In this document: one piece after another, positions 59,742-64,000 of the stretch
How positions within the stretch are numbered: position 1 is the first letter of the stretch
Layout: each line of letters opens with the position of its first letter
NCBI GenBank assembly: GCA_029851415.1
Contig: CM056741.1
Coordinates: forward strand, 65,028,282 to 65,092,281
Direction of reading: 5' to 3'
DNA length: 64,000 nt
Source: Eretmocerus hayati
Taxonomy: Eukaryota; Arthropoda; Insecta; Hymenoptera; Aphelinidae
Position numbers and translations under genes: made by a program
The notes under the pieces: generated by a model
What the model was told of the DNA's origin: nothing
Databases searched by the model: none
What the model saw: the letters and a program-made list of their open reading frames with translations, nothing else

Positions 59742-61634
59742 ATGATGTCCAGCATTGACGGCAAGAATTCCCCAAGTAAAGCGGGGCCCCATTCGGATCT
59801 TGGGGGGGGGGGGGGCCCAACGATGCAAAACGCGCCACCAGTGGCACACTTGGCTGGTGGAATAACGCGTACAGCTAAAAGCGATGGAAATACGCTGCAG
59901 GTGGAGGGTGCGGGAGAAAAAAACCTACGCCATGGAGAAGCTGAGCTCACCCCTAGCAGGAAGAGAAAGGGCCCGAGTGACGGAGCAGAGAAGCGAGTGT
60001 TCAAACAATCAAAGCTCACATTTCCGAGCCAACGAGGGATGAACGCGAAAGTTGCAGCAGAAGCACGAGAGGCGGCAGAGAAGCTGCTGAAGATCAACCC
60101 CGCTATCAGGATCCAGATCACGCAACCCAGCAACGAGGTTGATGACGCCGTCAACTTGAGCTCAGACTCGAGCGAGTCTGACTCCACTATAGGGTCCCAG
60201 GGGAACGGAACAATCCTGACTCCTGAAAACGGTTTGCTCGAGAGGGGAGTGCACGATGAGGTGCCTGATAGGGTGGAGATTGACCACATCCCCTCAACCA
60301 GAGATGCGGCACGACAGAGGAGTGGAAACGAGGCAGGCGATCTCATGGGGAAATGGGAAGACCTGAAAACGTGCCGGGAAGAGACGGAGGAGAAGACATA
60401 TCTCCTCCTCGAGCACTTCAACTTGGTTATAGGAATAGCCGAGTCTGTTTCCAGCAATCCAGAAGGGACCAAGGGTGACATCGAAGAGCTCAAGAAGATA
60501 GGCCACGCGCTCGAAGGCCTACTCGCGACAGACAAGGCGAAGCGGGCTGCTTTCGAGACAACGCTCCTCGAAACGGAAAAGACCCTGAAAGCGAGGGGGA
60601 ATATGCAGCCTCCGGTCACAAGAAAACCGGCCGCGTCGGGTAGTGGCTTCCAGGGAAGGGGGGCAGGGAAACCGGAATCGCGACCGGGAAAACAACGCGG
60701 TTCGAAGGCGACGCGATACGGTCCTCCACCGGGAGGTCTCGGAACACCGCGCTCGACATCAACGCCCAATCGGCCCGAGCAGAATGGGCCTTGGAAGGAA
60801 GTGGTGTCAAAGAAACAAGCGAGAAGGGCAAAGAAGAGCGGTAGATCGGACGATGCCGCCGGGAAGAAAGCGAAAATGAAGCCGAGAAGGGTGAAGCCCG
60901 AAGCCGTCCTCGTTACGGCCAAACAAGGTGGGCTAACCTACGCAGACATGCTGCGCAGGATAAAAACGGATGACCTCGATGAAAAAGTGGGCTCCAAGGT
61001 CACGGGCATCCGCAAGACCCAAGAAGGCCAAGTCCTTCTTGAACTCAAGAAGGGCACCGATGTCGCCGCCGTCAAGGCAGCCTTGGCACCAGTCGTCGGG
61101 CAAGAAGGAGCTGTCCACTGTCTAGCAAACAGCACGACCCTCGAGGTTCTCGGAGTCGACTACGATGTCGACATAATCAAGGTGCGGGATGGCCTCGCGA
61201 AGGCCCTACCAGAAAACGAGAAGGGTTCCGTTGTAGTCAAGTCCATCCGGAGTGGCTACCGCGGCACCCAAACCGCTGTTGTCTCGATCGCAACGAGACT
61301 GGCCCACCATCTCCTCGACTGGAAGGAGCCAAAGGTTGGATGGGGCAGAGTCAGGATCCGCGAGAAGGGTGGCATCCCACGGTGCTATAACTGCTTAGAG
61401 TACGGGCACAAGGCCTCGGGGTGCAAAAAAGAGAAGGCAGAGGAACGGAAACCAAAACTCTGCTTCCAATGCGGCGAACCAGGGCACCTTGCTGCGATTT
61501 GCAAGGAAAAACCAAAATGCCTAAGCTGTGTGGCGATCGGGTCCAAATCTGACCACAGATCTGGGGCCAGCAACTGCACTGCGTACCAGAGGGCAAGAAC
61601 CACATATAGACGCAGGAATGGAAGAAATGGGTAG
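59742..61634 (+). CDS. LINE ORF1 (gag-like, zinc knuckles)
   Basis: 630 residues, no internal stop. The start is the first of two adjacent ATGs after a leader with many short CA-rich runs. N-terminal half is charged and low-complexity; a 14-G tract lies within codons 22-28 and would be prone to slippage. The conserved region follows from about residue 400. Near the C-terminus are CCHC knuckles CYNCLEYGHKASGC (548-561) and CFQCGEPGHLAAIC (574-587), then a third, C-SC-type, from 593. Such proteins bind element RNA in the ribonucleoprotein. ORF2 overlaps the last 17 bases in another frame. The long antisense open frame here is a compositional shadow. Confidence 0.92.
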   Translation: MMSSIDGKNSPSKAGPHSDLGGGGGPTMQNAPPVAHLAGGITRTAKSDGNTLQVEGAGEKNLRHGEAELTPSRKRKGPSDGAEKRVFKQSKLTFPSQRGMNAKVAAEAREAAEKLLKINPAIRIQITQPSNEVDDAVNLSSDSSESDSTIGSQGNGTILTPENGLLERGVHDEVPDRVEIDHIPSTRDAARQRSGNEAGDLMGKWEDLKTCREETEEKTYLLLEHFNLVIGIAESVSSNPEGTKGDIEELKKIGHALEGLLATDKAKRAAFETTLLETEKTLKARGNMQPPVTRKPAASGSGFQGRGAGKPESRPGKQRGSKATRYGPPPGGLGTPRSTSTPNRPEQNGPWKEVVSKKQARRAKKSGRSDDAAGKKAKMKPRRVKPEAVLVTAKQGGLTYADMLRRIKTDDLDEKVGSKVTGIRKTQEGQVLLELKKGTDVAAVKAALAPVVGQEGAVHCLANSTTLEVLGVDYDVDIIKVRDGLAKALPENEKGSVVVKSIRSGYRGTQTAVVSIATRLAHHLLDWKEPKVGWGRVRIREKGGIPRCYNCLEYGHKASGCKKEKAEERKPKLCFQCGEPGHLAAICKEKPKCLSCVAIGSKSDHRSGASNCTAYQRARTTYRRRNGRNG

Positions 61635-64000
61635 CTTCAACCAAGCCAACCTCAGGAAGAGCGGGGACGCAGACGATCTCCTACACGCTGTAGCCAAAGA
61701 AGGAGGGATCGATGTTCTGATTATCTCCGAACCGCCTCGGAAGCGCGAATTCTCTCGATCCACATTCGATCACTGGAGGACAGCCGTAATCCAGATCATG
61801 AATCCTGCGATCCGTGAGACTGGACCAGCTGTTAGTGGCCGCGGTTTCGCTCGAAAGACCATAGAGGGCACAGCAGTCTACAGCTGCTACTATTCGCCGT
61901 CGCTCAAGATGCACGAATTCGAAGACGAGCTCCATGACCTAGAAGAGGATGTGAGGCAATGGGGGGGCCCAGTTATAATCGCGGGGGATTTCAACTCCAA
62001 GGAACCGACTTGGAGCGGGGGGCCGCGTGATAGACGGGGGGTAATACTCGCTGATGCCATGGAGGCATTGGGATTAGTGCTCGCGAACGAGACGGGGGTT
62101 ATCACCTACCACCGACACGACACTCGGTCCAGGGAGGGAGGTTCGTCTTCGGTCCTCGACCTGACGTTCATGAGCCCGTCGCTCATGGGACGTATGACAT
62201 CGTGGGAGGTTCTGGACACGGAAACATTGAGTGACCATCGACATATTCGGTTTCGGCTTAGGACTGACAGACAGAGACAGACGACACACAGACCGCGACC
62301 GACGGGGTGGCAGGTACGCAAGCTGGATGAGGGGAAATTCCGGGAATCGATAGGAACAGCCGAAGATCTCCCGATGAACATCACCGCGGACGAGGCTGTG
62401 GATATGGTGACGACCACCATCACAAGAGCTTGTGACGCATCGATGCCTCGCAAGACAACATCATGCTTTTGGAGGAAACCAGAGTACTGGATCACCGACG
62501 AGATAAAAGCCCTACGAAGAACGAGCAATAAGAAAAGGAGAACCGCGTGGCGATCAAGGAAACTAAAACGACCATCACTGGGGGAAGATGATAGGGCGTA
62601 CAGAGAAGCAAAGAAGGCTCTCGTTCTAGCCATCCGGAGAAGCAAAGAGAAGTGCTGGGGTGAATTGTGCGACATGGTTAATGGAGACCCGTGGGCTACG
62701 CCATACCGCGTGGTCATGTCCAAGGTCCGACCCCGGAGGGGCAACCCAGCACCGACTGATGCAGCTACCTTGCGCAGCATCGTGGAAGACCTCTTTCCAG
62801 CAGGAGAACCCAGAGTGACATTCCCTCCCGAGAGCGAAGATCCCATCCCGCTCTTTACTATGCAAGAGCTACTCATAGCGGCGAAGAGGCTGCCAAACGG
62901 CAAGGCCCCTGGCCTGGACGGCATTCCAAACGAGGCTCTGAAACTGGTCTTCAAATACAACCCAGATTTACTCCTCGACCTCTTCAACATCTGTCTGAGC
63001 GCGGGAAATTTCCCGGATAAGTGGAAACGCCAGAAGCTGGTCCTGATACCTAAAGGTCAAGGAGGTCAACGCCCTCTCAGCATGCTCGACAATATCGGGA
63101 AAATGTACGAGAGGATGGTGCTCAACAGGGTAGAAAAAGCCTACGAAGAGAGCGGCGGGCTATCACCAATGCAGTTTGGGTTCCGGAAGGGACGAAGCAC
63201 TGTGCACGCGATCGAGGAGGTCCAAGAGCGGGTTCAAGCGTCGGTAGGGAACCCATACCAAGGAAGAGGAGGATTCTGTGCCATTATTGCGTTGGACATA
63301 AAGAACGCGTTCAACTGCGCGAGCTGGGAGCGAGTCTATCAATCCCAAGCAGGTAAAGTGCCGCCCTATCTACTAGCCATCACGAGTGACTATCTGCGGA
63401 ACAGGACACTCGTGTACGACACCGACGAGGGACAAGAGATCCGGGAACTGTCCGCCGGAATTGGACAGGGATCGGTTTCCGGGCCGTTCAACTGGAACAC
63501 CCAGTACGACAGTTTACTGTCTATTGAACTGCCCGAAGGAGTCATAATAGTGGCTTTCGCGGACGACGCGGGGCTCATAGTCTGGTCCGACAACGAGGAA
63601 CTCGTGGGTAGACGCGCAAACGAGGCGCTGGCCCGAGTCTACGAGTGGATGATCAGCAGGCTCCTAGAGCTTGCTGTCAAGAAGTGCGAAGCAATCGTGG
63701 TCACAAGACGCAGGAAGTTTGACTTGCCCCACTTTTACATCAACGGGCAAGAGATCCCACGCAAGACAGAGCTGAAATACCTCGGCGTATGGCTTGACGA
63801 CAAGTGGTCGTTCAAGAAGCACATCCAGGAGGCCGCTCAAAAAGCGAGCAGGGTTGGTGCGGCGCTTCAACGGCTGATGCCGAATATCGGAGGACCCAAG
63901 GAAAAGAGGCGCGCACTTCTCAACACCGTCAGCACCTCTATCATGCTCTACGGTGCACCCGTGTGGGGAAAGAGAGTAGAGAAGACCATCATCGAGAAGA
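61618..64000 (+). CDS. LINE ORF2 (endonuclease and reverse transcriptase), 3' truncated by window
   Basis: Open for 794 codons to the edge of the window. It starts at an ATG overlapping the end of ORF1. The APE-type endonuclease has an N-terminal QANLRKS block, a catalytic-type Glu in ISEPP, AGDFNS (122-127) and LSDHRHIRF (204-212). The reverse transcriptase shows PNGKAPGLDG (426-435), FRKGRS (522-527), ALDIKNAF with Asp 560, GIGQGSVSGP (614-623), FADD with Asp 649 and 650, and YLGVWLD (721-727). All expected catalytic residues are present. The C-terminal part (usually about 200 more residues with a CCHC motif) is outside the window. It nicks DNA and reverse-transcribes element RNA at the target. 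Confidence 0.95.
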   Translation, partial: MEEMGSFNQANLRKSGDADDLLHAVAKEGGIDVLIISEPPRKREFSRSTFDHWRTAVIQIMNPAIRETGPAVSGRGFARKTIEGTAVYSCYYSPSLKMHEFEDELHDLEEDVRQWGGPVIIAGDFNSKEPTWSGGPRDRRGVILADAMEALGLVLANETGVITYHRHDTRSREGGSSSVLDLTFMSPSLMGRMTSWEVLDTETLSDHRHIRFRLRTDRQRQTTHRPRPTGWQVRKLDEGKFRESIGTAEDLPMNITADEAVDMVTTTITRACDASMPRKTTSCFWRKPEYWITDEIKALRRTSNKKRRTAWRSRKLKRPSLGEDDRAYREAKKALVLAIRRSKEKCWGELCDMVNGDPWATPYRVVMSKVRPRRGNPAPTDAATLRSIVEDLFPAGEPRVTFPPESEDPIPLFTMQELLIAAKRLPNGKAPGLDGIPNEALKLVFKYNPDLLLDLFNICLSAGNFPDKWKRQKLVLIPKGQGGQRPLSMLDNIGKMYERMVLNRVEKAYEESGGLSPMQFGFRKGRSTVHAIEEVQERVQASVGNPYQGRGGFCAIIALDIKNAFNCASWERVYQSQAGKVPPYLLAITSDYLRNRTLVYDTDEGQEIRELSAGIGQGSVSGPFNWNTQYDSLLSIELPEGVIIVAFADDAGLIVWSDNEELVGRRANEALARVYEWMISRLLELAVKKCEAIVVTRRRKFDLPHFYINGQEIPRKTELKYLGVWLDDKWSFKKHIQEAAQKASRVGAALQRLMPNIGGPKEKRRALLNTVSTSIMLYGAPVWGKRVEKTIIEK

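Larger units (their letters stand above)
59742..64000 (+). mobile_element. R1-clade-like non-LTR retrotransposon, runs off the window
   Basis: Two overlapping frames in the order gag-like ORF1, then endonuclease/reverse transcriptase ORF2, without stops or shifts in the visible part. Three Cys-type knuckles at the end of ORF1 and an APE-type endonuclease are typical of the R1 group. The 5' end of the element is not defined; the 3' end lies beyond 64000. Insertion is not in rDNA as far as can be seen. Confidence 0.88.

Noticed and set aside
59663..60922. 419-codon open frame on the minus strand
   Set aside because: Exactly antisense to LINE ORF1; Ser/Pro/Phe-rich translation and no motif. A compositional shadow.
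62106..62990. 294-codon open frame on the minus strand
   Set aside because: Antisense to LINE ORF2, whose sense frame has endonuclease and reverse-transcriptase motifs.

Overview
The window is nuclear DNA of an insect, most likely a hymenopteran. Genes are sparse and split by GT-AG introns. There is an arthropod-type non-LTR retrotransposon, a venom-allergen-5-like CAP gene and an ortholog of the terminal-gap gene huckebein. The hymenopteran assignment is an inference from the CpG-rich, moderately AT-rich composition and the gene types; the insect assignment is firm.

Layout. (1) 247-6823, minus: a complete five-exon Ag5-like secreted CAP gene. Introns 1 and 2 each contain a giant palindromic element. 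(2) 11907-14630 (minus) and 14903-16344 (plus): two divergent, paralogous genes for small Lys-rich proteins of a family I do not recognise, 272 bp apart. (3) 16345-39744: about 23 kb without a supportable gene. It holds several palindromic elements and GC-richer islands that may be regulatory. (4) 39745-41229, minus: huckebein, two coding exons, with an N-terminal FRPW Groucho motif and three zinc fingers. (5) 41390-59740: about 18 kb without a supportable gene. It contains MITEs, a second copy of the foldback family seen in the Ag5 intron, a 2.7-kb transposon with an AATT target duplication, two duplicated histone H3 fragments, a 1.6-kb G-rich minisatellite and 10-bp periodic arrays. (6) 59742-64000, plus: an apparently intact R1-clade-like LINE, with a CCHC-finger ORF1 and an endonuclease/reverse-transcriptase ORF2 that runs off the window.

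The genes do not form a pathway. The strongest theme is inverted-repeat DNA. At least six kilobase-scale or near-kilobase palindromes occur, most with recognisable ends and target duplications (TA, 4 bp or 10 bp). A separate family of roughly 160-200 bp multi-hairpin inserts sits at T (or A) tracts. Several of these inserts have an intact empty site elsewhere in the window, because they landed in one arm of a palindrome or in one copy of a dispersed repeat. I consider this multi-hairpin family the best candidate for something undescribed. All exon, palindrome and terminus assignments were made by eye; arm identities were not computed.
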